From a virus, in the IMG/VR virus record IMGVR_UViG_3300043568_002650, positions 1-64,000 of that record: a stretch of 64,000 nucleotides of DNA; one strand, 5' to 3'. Made by a program: the position numbers and the translations under genes. Position 1 is the stretch's first letter. Each line of letters begins with the position of its first letter. Below are positions 55,623-63,828 of this stretch, in pieces. The notes under the pieces are model-generated. The model was not told the DNA's origin and did not search any database. It saw nothing but the letters and a program-made list of their open reading frames with translations.

Positions 55623-56342
55623 ATGAGATTCGAAACATCAGAAAATTTGCCGAAGTATTTTAAGACAATTCAAAAAAGCAAACCATTAACAGTTGCTGAA
55701 GAGGGTCAATTAGTATTAGATATCCAGACTGGAGACTCGCAAGCAGTTGCGGCACTGGTGCAGGCAAACTTAAAGTTTGTAGTAAAAGTAGCTAATCGAC
55801 ATATGGGACAAGGCGTGCCAATTGATGACCTAATCCAGGAAGGGAACATAGGTTTGATAGAGGCTGCTCAAGCGTTCAAGCCGCGTGAAGGACAGAGATT
55901 TATTAACTATGCTCAACTGTGGATCAGGAAACGTATCAACGAGTCAGTCGCTAAGACTGGCCGAATCGTTCGCTTACCTCACAACCAAGAGTACGAGATC
56001 TTTAAGTCTAAAAGAAAAGGAGAAGAGGTTGAGGCGCCAACTCGAGTAAGCATTGACAAGAAGATTGGAGATGAGGGCGAGAACACGCTAGGAGATATTA
56101 TCCTTAAAACTGGATCTGAAGTAGAGTTTGCAATGGAGATGGACTCAATCAAGTTCAGAGTAAAGCAGGCTCTTAGTGTTCTTAAAGAACGTGATCGTGG
56201 AATTATCATGGACTACTTTGGTATTGAGAGAGAGTACGAGGTGCCAACTGACATGATCGCCGAGAAATACTCAATGACTAATGTTCGAGTGTGCCAAATC
56301 GTAAAGGCATCAGTTGAAAAGATGAAATTAACAATTATATAA
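55623..56342 (+). CDS. sigma-70 family factor, short type
   Basis: 239 aa. Region 2 (ANLKFVVKVANRHM, DDLIQEGNIGL, RFINYAQLWIRKRI), region 3 and region 4 (VLKERDRGIIMDYFG ... IAEKYSMTNVRVCQIV) are intact; region 1 is minimal. Made from an early promoter, so likely the factor that turns on the next class of promoters. Clearly different from the RpoD-like factor at 33184. Confidence 0.9.
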   Translation: MRFETSENLPKYFKTIQKSKPLTVAEEGQLVLDIQTGDSQAVAALVQANLKFVVKVANRHMGQGVPIDDLIQEGNIGLIEAAQAFKPREGQRFINYAQLWIRKRINESVAKTGRIVRLPHNQEYEIFKSKRKGEEVEAPTRVSIDKKIGDEGENTLGDIILKTGSEVEFAMEMDSIKFRVKQALSVLKERDRGIIMDYFGIEREYEVPTDMIAEKYSMTNVRVCQIVKASVEKMKLTII

Positions 56343-56358
56343 TTTACTCCGTAGTAAG

Positions 56359-56694
56359 ATGAAGAAGGTAATATTATTCAACGGTGAGGACGAAGTAATC
56401 GTAACTCCCGAAGAGATTAAAGAGATGGGGAAATGTGCACCAAAAGAATTAGTATCCTACTTCCAGGCAACTACGATCTATAGAGACGTGATGAAGGATC
56501 TCATCAAGGACTTGGGCAAGGCAGTGTTAAGTGTTAACGATGAAGAGTTAACTGATCTACGTATCCGGATGGTAGAGTCAGGATATCAAACTATCGCGGC
56601 CGAACTGATTGAAGTATTTGGTGAAGACACTGCTGCCATGATCATGGCTCAAACATATAACGCTATAAACCTAGAGAAAGATGGAAGCATTTGA
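56359..56694 (+). CDS. early hypothetical protein
   Basis: 111 aa, MKKVILFNGEDEVIVTPEEI; helical. Preceded by ACTCCGTAGT. Overlaps the next gene by 14 bp. Confidence 0.55.
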   Translation: MKKVILFNGEDEVIVTPEEIKEMGKCAPKELVSYFQATTIYRDVMKDLIKDLGKAVLSVNDEELTDLRIRMVESGYQTIAAELIEVFGEDTAAMIMAQTYNAINLEKDGSI

Positions 56695-56938
56695 TGATCA
56701 AGAATTTATCGCTAAATTAGAAGAGTTAAAGGAGAAAGATATCGACGGATTCATGGGTCTAGTTCTTCTTTCTCTAAAAACCCATCCCGATGTCGCAGTA
56801 CAAGCTAATACACCCATTGAGAACAAGGTCACGGCCATGAAGAGGGTACTAAAACATTTCGAAGAGAGGGAGGACTATGAGGACTGTGCCTTTCTTCGAG
56901 ACCTACAAAAAAGGATTGAAGATGCAGAGGAGAGATAA
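56681..56938 (+). CDS. early protein with UVR-like C-terminal motif
   Basis: 85 aa, MEAFDDQEFIAKLEELKEKD. Residues 57-82 (LKHFEEREDYEDCAFLRDLQ) repeat the UVR-like motif; third member of the set. Confidence 0.55.
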   Translation: MEAFDDQEFIAKLEELKEKDIDGFMGLVLLSLKTHPDVAVQANTPIENKVTAMKRVLKHFEEREDYEDCAFLRDLQKRIEDAEER

Positions 56939-56948
56939 GTATCTTGTA

Positions 56949-57179
56949 ATGAGTAATAAAGATTTAGACCTTGATTGGGAGCAAGCGCTGAGAGAGACAC
57001 TCGGCGTTTGTCATACAGTAAAGCAAGCATATCAAATCGCTCTTTTTCTTGGAGAGATAAGCAAGCCTGATTCAAGTTATCGTAAAGTACTAGAAACTAT
57101 TAAAGTAAAGGGTGCTTATACTATTCACCAAAAGGGAGGAGATCAGGCTGCGACAATCGTACAAATAAAACACTATTAA
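56949..57179 (+). CDS. early hypothetical protein
   Basis: 76 aa from ATG 56949 (ATG 56922 would overlap the previous gene). MSNKDLDLDWEQALRETLGV; helical. Not recognised. Confidence 0.5.
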   Translation: MSNKDLDLDWEQALRETLGVCHTVKQAYQIALFLGEISKPDSSYRKVLETIKVKGAYTIHQKGGDQAATIVQIKHY

Positions 57180-57180
57180 C

Positions 57181-57375
57181 ATGGCAAAGAAAGAAACACC
57201 TGAATTACTAGCTCAAGAGAAGCTAGAGCGCGTCTCTACTTTTGTAGAGGACCGCAAAGAGATTTATTTACAAGAACACAGAGACGCAAGTACCGATGTC
57301 GAGAAATTTATTTGGTCGGAAATGATTGGATTACTTGATGAAATCTCGATGATTACCGAAGCCGAGAGTCTCTAG
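57181..57375 (+). CDS. early hypothetical protein
   Basis: 64 aa, MAKKETPELLAQEKLERVST; all helix. One base after the previous stop. Confidence 0.55.
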   Translation: MAKKETPELLAQEKLERVSTFVEDRKEIYLQEHRDASTDVEKFIWSEMIGLLDEISMITEAESL

Positions 57376-57416
57376 CTTTTTATTTCTGCCGGATTGTCAT
57401 GGTTAGGATTAATTGG

Positions 57417-57426
57417 TTATATTTAC
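57417..57426 (+). promoter_or_regulatory. early promoter box
   Basis: TTATATTTAC, 23 nt before ATG 57450. Confidence 0.75.
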
Positions 57427-57449
57427 TTATAACTTAAAAACTAAAGCAG

Positions 57450-57692
57450 ATGACTAAAGAAGAATTTAAAGCTGGCGTTCTATTTCTACACAACGTAAAG
57501 AACGATTATCAATTTAATCCTAATGATCCAGGATATTTAGGCTTCCTCAACTGTGGAGAGGATATTACAGACGATCCAGGATTTATGATAGTCGTCGATA
57601 ATCAGGAAGAGTTCGAGCCAATCATGGAGGAATTAGGACTTACCACCGAACAAGGCATCCATGCTGAAGAGACAGTATTCACCCTAATCTAA
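57450..57692 (+). CDS. early hypothetical protein
   Basis: 80 aa, MTKEEFKAGVLFLHNVKNDY; acidic alpha/beta. Not recognised. Confidence 0.55.
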   Translation: MTKEEFKAGVLFLHNVKNDYQFNPNDPGYLGFLNCGEDITDDPGFMIVVDNQEEFEPIMEELGLTTEQGIHAEETVFTLI

Positions 57693-57698
57693 GACGAC

Positions 57699-57854
57699 AT
57701 GGACTTTTACAAATGTAAACAATCAGGAGACATATTCACTGAGAACGAGATGTTAGACGAAGTAGATGAGGATGATAACTTAGATTCTTTCTACCACATC
57801 GGAGATTTTAAGACACAGGAAGAAGCAGAACAATTTCTAAAAACACTAAGATGA
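57699..57854 (+). CDS. early small acidic protein
   Basis: 51 aa, MDFYKCKQSGDIFTENEMLD; overlaps the next gene by ATGA. Not recognised. Confidence 0.5.
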   Translation: MDFYKCKQSGDIFTENEMLDEVDEDDNLDSFYHIGDFKTQEEAEQFLKTLR

Positions 57855-58120
57855 CACAAGAACAAGCGCAAGTAGTAGCACAAATCCTAGAGAGATTTGA
57901 TTTTGAGAAAGTACTCAAGCACATGCAATCAGTAGATTGGAAGTGGTTCGATGAGGTGCCTGATATGGATGATATTAAAGGTACTGCCACTCGTCTCCTA
58001 GTCGAAGCTCAAATGGATCCGCAAGAGGTGGTATCAATGGGAACAGGAGGATTCAGAGTTTACAAACTTCCTTGGGGAATCGAACTTATCTTCTCAATCG
58101 AAAGAGGAGGAAGCTTCTAG
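57851..58120 (+). CDS. early hypothetical protein
   Basis: 89 aa, MTQEQAQVVAQILERFDFEK; helical then beta end (GGFRVYKLPWGIELIFSI). Resembles small phage proteins of unknown role. Confidence 0.55.
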   Translation: MTQEQAQVVAQILERFDFEKVLKHMQSVDWKWFDEVPDMDDIKGTATRLLVEAQMDPQEVVSMGTGGFRVYKLPWGIELIFSIERGGSF

Positions 58121-58185
58121 TCTGGCAGCGGGCCGAGTCTCTTGACTTTTGTTCGAGCCCGATTGTCAAGATTAAAAGGAAATTA

Positions 58186-58195
58186 TTATATTTAC
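58186..58195 (+). promoter_or_regulatory. early promoter box
   Basis: TTATATTTAC, 27 nt before ATG 58223; downstream TTAAGTC differs from the usual element. Confidence 0.65.
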
Positions 58196-58222
58196 TTAAG
58201 TCAAATCACTAAAAATAAAATT

Positions 58223-58603
58223 ATGGCAACTAGAAGCAGAATTGGAGTAGAATTAAAAGGAGGCAAAGTTATTTCAGTGTATTGTCACCACGATGGATAC
58301 ATTACCGGAGTCGGTTTAGATCTCATAAAGAAGTTCCCACTCATGACCGATCCAAAAATCGTAGAGGCCTTTATCAGGGAGGGCGATCGTTCATCAATCG
58401 ACCTGTCTTATAAAGAATGGAGAGACGAGAAGTGTCCGCCACAAAAACGTGCATCAGTACCACTATTTTTCAATGGAGATATTGAGGCGTATGGATACCT
58501 TTACACGGCAGAGGGAGAATGGTTGGTAAAGAAGGCGGGTTCACAAGTAGAACCGGACCCTGTCCCACTAGATTATGTATTAACTGGAATCATAAACCTG
58601 TAA
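58223..58603 (+). CDS. early conserved-type phage protein
   Basis: 126 aa. MATRSRIGVELKGGKVISVY and CHHDGYITGVGLDLI are the signature of a phage protein family of unknown function found in many Bacteroidota phages. Soluble. Confidence 0.6.
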   Translation: MATRSRIGVELKGGKVISVYCHHDGYITGVGLDLIKKFPLMTDPKIVEAFIREGDRSSIDLSYKEWRDEKCPPQKRASVPLFFNGDIEAYGYLYTAEGEWLVKKAGSQVEPDPVPLDYVLTGIINL

Positions 58604-58606
58604 GCT

Positions 58607-58792
58607 ATGTGGTATGAAATCAATGTAAGTAAAGATGGGAAGCACTACTTTGCCACCGATGAGAGATCAATCAGTACAATTGATAAGGCGACTGAAATTA
58701 GAGACCGACTTAGACTGGCCATGCCAGAAGACGAAGGATTTATGTATACAATTACACAGTGGCAAACATCCGGTGTACAGTTAGAGAATTAG
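58607..58792 (+). CDS. early small protein
   Basis: 61 aa, MWYEINVSKDGKHYFATDER; strand-helix-strand, typical small phage protein. ACTCCGTAGT follows at 58855. Confidence 0.55.
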   Translation: MWYEINVSKDGKHYFATDERSISTIDKATEIRDRLRLAMPEDEGFMYTITQWQTSGVQLEN

Positions 58793-58939
58793 ACCAAGGT
58801 TCCTGCATTTCCTGGTCGGGTCAGCTTCTTAAGGGGCTGGCCTTTTTTGGGTCCACTCCGTAGTAAAGTTTCTAATTCCTACAGCACAGCGTCTCTAGCT
58901 TTTTTATTCTGCAGGATTGTCATGGTTAGGATTAATTGG

Positions 58940-58949
58940 TTATATTTAC
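58940..58949 (+). promoter_or_regulatory. early promoter box
   Basis: TTATATTTAC, 26 nt before ATG 58976. Confidence 0.75.
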
Positions 58950-58975
58950 TATATAAACTAATAAACACGATACCG

Positions 58976-59413
58976 ATGAAATTAAAAATCTGTAATAATC
59001 TTCACCTCATCGATGGAAAGATCATAAGCTATTCAACTACGGTAGGTCGAGTGACTCCAACTGGAATAAAAGTAAATGGTAAATATAGCAGGTCTACCAC
59101 TAAGCATGTTGAGAAAATCGCTGGAATATTAGGTATTCCAATAGAGTATATTAGCAAGGAAAACCAATGGTTTGATTGGTACGAACTTGGAGCTAACGTC
59201 GAATACGATGGAGCGATTAGTCAAAAATCAACACTAGTTATCTTATCAAAAATACGAGAGACTGGTTGCAGTCTAGTCAATGCGGCAGTACTTGCCTTAT
59301 CTGAAATAAAAGGAAAGGACCAGCTTAACTGTATAAACCAACTACTTAAAAAAGGAGTTGATCGTCAGAGAATAGATGACATTCTTACGCTAAGCCAACT
59401 TGGATTAATATGA
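58976..59413 (+). CDS. early hypothetical protein
   Basis: 145 aa, MKLKICNNLHLIDGKIISYS. The N-terminal half looks like a small beta domain followed by a possible HTH-like GILGIPIEYISKE; C-terminus helical (CINQLLKKGVDRQRIDDILT). Possibly DNA-binding; weak. Confidence 0.5.
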   Translation: MKLKICNNLHLIDGKIISYSTTVGRVTPTGIKVNGKYSRSTTKHVEKIAGILGIPIEYISKENQWFDWYELGANVEYDGAISQKSTLVILSKIRETGCSLVNAAVLALSEIKGKDQLNCINQLLKKGVDRQRIDDILTLSQLGLI

Positions 59414-59478
59414 TCGTTCAGGCACCAGTGTCTCTTGACTTTCTTCACCATATAATTGTCAAGGTTAAAAGATAATGG

Positions 59479-59488
59479 TTATATTTAC
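59479..59488 (+). promoter_or_regulatory. early promoter box
   Basis: TTATATTTAC, 23 nt before ATG 59512; last copy in the window. Confidence 0.75.
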
Positions 59489-59511
59489 TCTATAACTAAT
59501 ATAAAAAGCAG

Positions 59512-59943
59512 ATGAAAAAGAAACTAATTATTTTTAGATTTGGCTCAGCGATGCCGACCCAAAAAGAGCATGCGATTATTAGCAAAATCACAGGCGGTAC
59601 CGGCGAGGCAGTCGGGTGCTCAACTACGTTTGGTGTATTGTCAATCGTCAACACGAGCATGGCACCCGCTGAGGTGACCGGATTATTTAATCGAGTGGCT
59701 ACCGAAACTGATGATGCCTTACCGACCATCGTCTTTGAAGCGGATGGGCCAGTGGGCTTCAACTTTCACCCAGAATTCTTTGAGCACTTCGCACAGCTTA
59801 ACCAGGCATTCGATGAAGAGTACGGCACGCCGATCAATCGATGTGTACTAAGCTTAGACGAGTTACTCGACTTGGTGAAGTCAAAGGGTCTCGACAATTT
59901 CACTGAAGTAGAACTGACAAGACTAAAAGAATTGTCAAGATAG
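59512..59943 (+). CDS. early hypothetical protein
   Basis: 143 aa, MKKKLIIFRFGSAMPTQKEH; compact alpha/beta fold. Codon use is more GC-rich than in neighbours. Not recognised. Confidence 0.55.
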   Translation: MKKKLIIFRFGSAMPTQKEHAIISKITGGTGEAVGCSTTFGVLSIVNTSMAPAEVTGLFNRVATETDDALPTIVFEADGPVGFNFHPEFFEHFAQLNQAFDEEYGTPINRCVLSLDELLDLVKSKGLDNFTEVELTRLKELSR

Positions 59944-59965
59944 TTTTAATAGTTCTTCAGTTTTT

Positions 59966-59975
59966 AGTATTATAA
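59966..59975 (+). promoter_or_regulatory. AGTATTATAA promoter box
   Basis: 29 nt before ATG 60005; same class as the tRNA-operon boxes. Confidence 0.6.
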
Positions 59976-60004
59976 TCTAGTCAAACCAATAAAATATAAG
60001 CAGT

Positions 60005-61153
60005 ATGATCGAAATCAAAGGAGGTAGAAAAGAACAGGTAGTTCGACAGTGGTTTAACGACACCCATGATGGGATCGTACCACGAGCAAAGGTATTAGAT
60101 ATGTTCAACGAGTTTGAGCTAGTACCTAAAGACGAGGATATCTCGTACGGGCTCTTCAATGGAGTAATTAAAAAGATACAGGCAGAGGGCCATGGCGCGA
60201 GCTCAGCCCAGGCTCAAGAGTCAAGTGGCCCTCGCCTAATTCACTCCGTAGTAGACTGTGAGCCTAATATTATTAACGTGGAGGACATGGAGTTTCCAAG
60301 CTTTGGACTCTTTCCTACTGGCAAGAAGATCGACGATCTCTTCTCAGACCATGAAGCGGGTGGTGGACTCTACGGCGGCACTGTGAATATCGTAATTGGA
60401 GAGTCAGGTGTCGGCAAGAGTACCGTGATGCTGGACCTCTTAGCCTCTATTGTGGACCAGAATCCAGAAGCTAAGATACTCTATATCTCCAGCGAGATGA
60501 CTCGTAACGATATCATGTTCTACTATAGAAAGACACCTGCTATTGGCAAGGTGCCTACCCTACTCCTAATGGACTATGTTAAGAACGGTCAATTGGCCCA
60601 AGTCTTGGAGAAGAGTTTCAATGGGGAGCACGACGTTATCTTATTAGACTCTTATCAAGATGTCTTGGTAAAATTGAAGGAGGTACATGGTTGGAAGTCA
60701 ACTAAAGCAGAAAGCTGGTTAACTAACATGATGATTGATGCTGCAGAGAAATGTGGTAATGCCGTCTTGGCAATTCAGCACATGACTAAAGGTGGTCAGT
60801 ATGTTGGTTCTACTTATCTTAAGCATGCCACTACCGCGATGTTAGAGATACGTTTCGACTTGACAGGTCAGCGTTATATCGAGTTCTCAAAGAACAGACG
60901 AGGCGGTAGCGGTACTGGTAAGAGACTCTACTACAAGCTTGACGAGACCGGTGCAGTAGTATACGATACCGCTCGCTTTACTGAGACAGAGGAGATGCGT
61001 AACTTTGAGAACGTGGAAACCCTACGCCAACAGGACTTGACAGCCCAGTTCGAGAATATCTTTCTAGGCGGTAATCGACACCTAGACGAGGACTCCGTAG
61101 AAGAGGAGTCGGGCGAAGTCAAATCGTCAGAGTTCTGGCCAGTTGAAGAATAA
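60005..61153 (+). CDS. RadA/RecA-like ATPase
   Basis: 382 aa. An N-terminal segment of about 95 residues precedes a RecA fold: Walker A GESGVGKST at 132-140, Walker B HDVILLDSYQD, sensor-like AIQHMTKGG, then IEFSKNRRG, which recalls the RadA KNRFG motif. Probably a recombination or helicase-type motor of the phage. Contains ACTCCGTAGT at 60243 and a variant at 61092. Acidic C-terminal tail as in single-strand-binding partners. Confidence 0.8.
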   Translation: MIEIKGGRKEQVVRQWFNDTHDGIVPRAKVLDMFNEFELVPKDEDISYGLFNGVIKKIQAEGHGASSAQAQESSGPRLIHSVVDCEPNIINVEDMEFPSFGLFPTGKKIDDLFSDHEAGGGLYGGTVNIVIGESGVGKSTVMLDLLASIVDQNPEAKILYISSEMTRNDIMFYYRKTPAIGKVPTLLLMDYVKNGQLAQVLEKSFNGEHDVILLDSYQDVLVKLKEVHGWKSTKAESWLTNMMIDAAEKCGNAVLAIQHMTKGGQYVGSTYLKHATTAMLEIRFDLTGQRYIEFSKNRRGGSGTGKRLYYKLDETGAVVYDTARFTETEEMRNFENVETLRQQDLTAQFENIFLGGNRHLDEDSVEEESGEVKSSEFWPVEE

Positions 61154-61210
61154 AATATTACTGGGGAGTTGAAATATTACTCCCCAAATTTTAAAGCTTA
61201 GTGCATAAAT

Positions 61211-61220
61211 AGTATTATAG
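61211..61220 (+). promoter_or_regulatory. AGTATTATAG promoter box
   Basis: Variant of the same class, 32 nt before ATG 61253. Confidence 0.5.
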
Positions 61221-61252
61221 TATTAGTCAAAACAACTTAAAAAATTTTAACC

Positions 61253-62428
61253 ATGAGAGAAGTATCAAATCAACAGTTCGACCTAATTCGAGAAACAATG
61301 ACCGCTAACGAGCATGCTACAAAGCAGGTTCCAATCACGGCAATCAAACTTACCGAGCACTCGTTTGCTAGAAATCAAATCGAGATCGGTGGTCAACCAG
61401 TAAAGGTATCCAATGGATTCTTCTTACGAATGGCAAGTATGCTAAAGATGAATGCATCCTTGACCCGAGAGTTTATCAAGAACGACAATTCAAAAGTTGC
61501 TGCGGCAATGATGAATGCTCTAAACGAGTATCGCCGTTCACAAGGAGGTAAGGACGTCCTAGTCATCGCCAACCCTGAGACCAGAGAGGTGATTGATATC
61601 TGTGACCCTAAACGTTACAGACGCTTGACTAACGAGTCCTTATTCGACATGACCTCAAAAATCATGAATGAACACCCGTCCCTAATTATAGAGACAGTAG
61701 ACCACAGTCCAAGTGGAGGTAATACTTCTATCAACTTCTTGAATTCAGAGGAGGTAGGATTTCCAGGAGCAGGCAATGACGAGTTCTTTAAGTTCGGCTT
61801 CTCCATCACACAGACTTCTAAAGACACTATCGTCGAGACCTACAATACTCGATTGGTATGTTCCAATGGAATGCGTGTAAGCTTTGGAAGTGGTTCAATC
61901 GGTGGTAATCGTGACATACACTTCGAGGAGAGATTTAAACTAGGAGGAACGGAAGCTGATGATATTAGAACCTTCCTTAACCGAGTGGATGCCATGAAGA
62001 AGGCTGGCTTTGTACCTGGAGGATTCCAACACGCTATCCAATCTGCAGTCGGCACTAAGGCAAGTCTAGCCGAGGTCGAGAACGCAATGATGTTGGCTCA
62101 ACGTAAAGTTAGAGAGGACGATCCTCAATTCAAGAAAGGATTTATTGATGCAATCGAACGTAACTACTTCGGCGGTCACCAAGATACCTTAGCACGTATT
62201 ATGCAAAAGGGACAAGACCCATACAAATTGAACGACAAGCAGAAAGGATTTATCAAGACAGGCATGTCAGTATGGGACGTAATCAACTCGCTTACCTACT
62301 TAGGTTCAAATAACTCAGGCATTGAGTTGGCTGACAAGTACGAGTTGAAAGCACAGGCAGGAGACTTATTCGCCAAAGGATCGAACTCAGGTTTTGACCT
62401 ACAATTCGCTCAGTACGCGCAATTATAA
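61253..62428 (+). CDS. DUF932-like phage protein
   Basis: 391 aa. DUF932-type features: conserved core SFAR ... YRRLTN, FGFSITQTSKDTIVETYNTRLVCSNGM and GFQHAIQSA. DUF932 proteins are common on phages and plasmids and often sit beside recombination genes, as here after the RadA-like ATPase; biochemical role unknown. Highly expressed-looking codons and a UUCG-type terminator follow. Confidence 0.75.
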   Translation: MREVSNQQFDLIRETMTANEHATKQVPITAIKLTEHSFARNQIEIGGQPVKVSNGFFLRMASMLKMNASLTREFIKNDNSKVAAAMMNALNEYRRSQGGKDVLVIANPETREVIDICDPKRYRRLTNESLFDMTSKIMNEHPSLIIETVDHSPSGGNTSINFLNSEEVGFPGAGNDEFFKFGFSITQTSKDTIVETYNTRLVCSNGMRVSFGSGSIGGNRDIHFEERFKLGGTEADDIRTFLNRVDAMKKAGFVPGGFQHAIQSAVGTKASLAEVENAMMLAQRKVREDDPQFKKGFIDAIERNYFGGHQDTLARIMQKGQDPYKLNDKQKGFIKTGMSVWDVINSLTYLGSNNSGIELADKYELKAQAGDLFAKGSNSGFDLQFAQYAQL

Positions 62429-62445
62429 GTTGGTTTGACGACGGG

Positions 62446-62471
62446 AAAGGGAGCTTCGGCTCCCTTTTTTT
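62446..62471 (+). terminator. intrinsic terminator with TTCG loop
   Basis: GGGAGC-TTCG-GCTCCC followed by T7. Confidence 0.93.
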
Positions 62472-62736
62472 GTGCCTAATATTTTACTCCGTAGTCCGGG
62501 TCTCTGCTATCGCGCGTCGTAACACGCCCGCCCGTACACGGGAGCAGGCCCGGGTCTCTGGTTTTCCCTGCCCGCCGGGGCTCATGACAGCCTAGTCTAC
62601 CATGGAGCTCGAGGCCCAATCTAAGGAGGCACAGTTTCCCTTGGCGAGGCTTTGTCACATGACCGGTAAGTTTCTATATAGACGAGAAGAGGGTCCCTTA
62701 GAGAGAGCCTGTTAGACTGATGTCATGAAGTAACTA
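62472..62736. other. GC-rich non-coding region
   Basis: No gene. Holds ACTCCGTAGT (62486) and two GGGTCTCTG motifs with CCCGCC/GGCGGG-rich hairpins between. Composition matches the switch region at 40413-41370. Boundary between rightward early genes and the minus-strand genes. Confidence 0.5.
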
Positions 62737-63111
62737 TTAGAAGCCTTTGAATAGACGGTGATGTATGAGTCTATCCATACCTCCTTCACGTAGAGACTGG
62801 AGATCCTGTAAATTAATTAGGATTACCTGGGCAGGAGAGCTACCACCGCCATCGTCAGTATCGTCCATGATCCAGACAGCATTTACCCCAGGCAGGAGCT
62901 CATGCACGCTACTCTCTACCTCGCCACTCTTAGTCAGCGGTAAGATATTATTAAAGGTAGTAAGCATCCCATCAAGCTCGGCCCAGATAGGATCCTTCTC
63001 GGTGACGGTCACGATTGGAGACTCTATCCGCTTTAAGATCGCGGCACGTTGCCAGTCATAGAGTATCTCGTCTATCTCTTCGGGCAGGTTAGGTATAGTA
63101 TAGTGCTTCAT
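62737..63111 (-). CDS. hypothetical protein
   Basis: 124 aa, MKHYTIPNLPEEIDEILYDW; acidic loop (MDDTDDGGG). Three bases from the upstream gene. Not recognised. Confidence 0.55.
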   Translation of the reverse strand: MKHYTIPNLPEEIDEILYDWQRAAILKRIESPIVTVTEKDPIWAELDGMLTTFNNILPLTKSGEVESSVHELLPGVNAVWIMDDTDDGGGSSPAQVILINLQDLQSLREGGMDRLIHHRLFKGF

Positions 63112-63114
63112 AAG

Positions 63115-63474
63115 TTAAAAATCTTTAAATAGGTAGGTTATCGCCGAATTCCCATTAAAGTCCCGAACAGCAAGTAAATAGCGTGGGGTCGTCTTAACGT
63201 AGGCGGGGATATACGTTTCGCCGAAATTGAAGCAGTACATATTGTTGAGGTCATATTCAGTACTACTCCAATAGGATGCAAGTTGCCATTTGCTGGCTCT
63301 AACATTAGGAATCTTTGAGACATTCGGCAGGAGGATCCTTTTAAATTCATCAAGTGTCGGTGCCCTCCAATTTGGACCTAGTGCAGCCATAGCATCTAGC
63401 GCTTCTCCCCAAGTCATCTTGCCAAAATCCTCTGGCCAAACCTGTAAATCCTCTATTATTATCACGTCTTCCAT
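63115..63474 (-). CDS. DUF1566-like (Lcl C-terminal type) protein
   Basis: 119 aa. MTWGEALDAM, NWRAPTLDEF, YWSSTEYD and LAVRDFNG follow the Lcl/DUF1566 order, a C-type-lectin-like domain. No signal peptide, so it acts in the cell or virion. Tandem paralogue of the next gene. Confidence 0.7.
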   Translation of the reverse strand: MEDVIIIEDLQVWPEDFGKMTWGEALDAMAALGPNWRAPTLDEFKRILLPNVSKIPNVRASKWQLASYWSSTEYDLNNMYCFNFGETYIPAYVKTTPRYLLAVRDFNGNSAITYLFKDF

Positions 63475-63477
63475 AAG

Positions 63478-63828
63478 TTAAAAGTTTTTTAGTAATAAGC
63501 CAATCGCAATCTCTCCAGTAATGTCCCGAACCGCACGCACATAAGATGTGGTGAGCTTAAAGTAGTCGTGAGCATTCCCATTGTAGACGTTGAAGAACCA
63601 CGCGATGTTGGCGTCACGCTCTGTACTACTCCAATAGTAGGCGAAGGATATAGTTTTTCCAAACAGTTTCTCCCTATTTGGATAGAGTACCTCCCTAAAT
63701 TCTTCAATGGTCGGCAGGCGCCAACCTGGACCTAGCTTAGCTACTTCAGCTGTAGCTTCGTCCCAAGTCATCTTACCAAGATCCTCGGGCCAAATTTCTA
63801 ACTCCTCTATTATTAGCGCGTCTCTCAT
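63478..63828 (-). CDS. DUF1566-like protein, paralogue
   Basis: 116 aa. MTWDEATAEV, GWRLPTIEEF, YWSSTERD and VRAVRDITG; opening (IIEELEIWPEDLGKMTW) is nearly the same as in the 63474 product. A weak late-like box may lie at about 63832-63842. Confidence 0.7.
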   Translation of the reverse strand: MRDALIIEELEIWPEDLGKMTWDEATAEVAKLGPGWRLPTIEEFREVLYPNREKLFGKTISFAYYWSSTERDANIAWFFNVYNGNAHDYFKLTTSYVRAVRDITGEIAIGLLLKNF

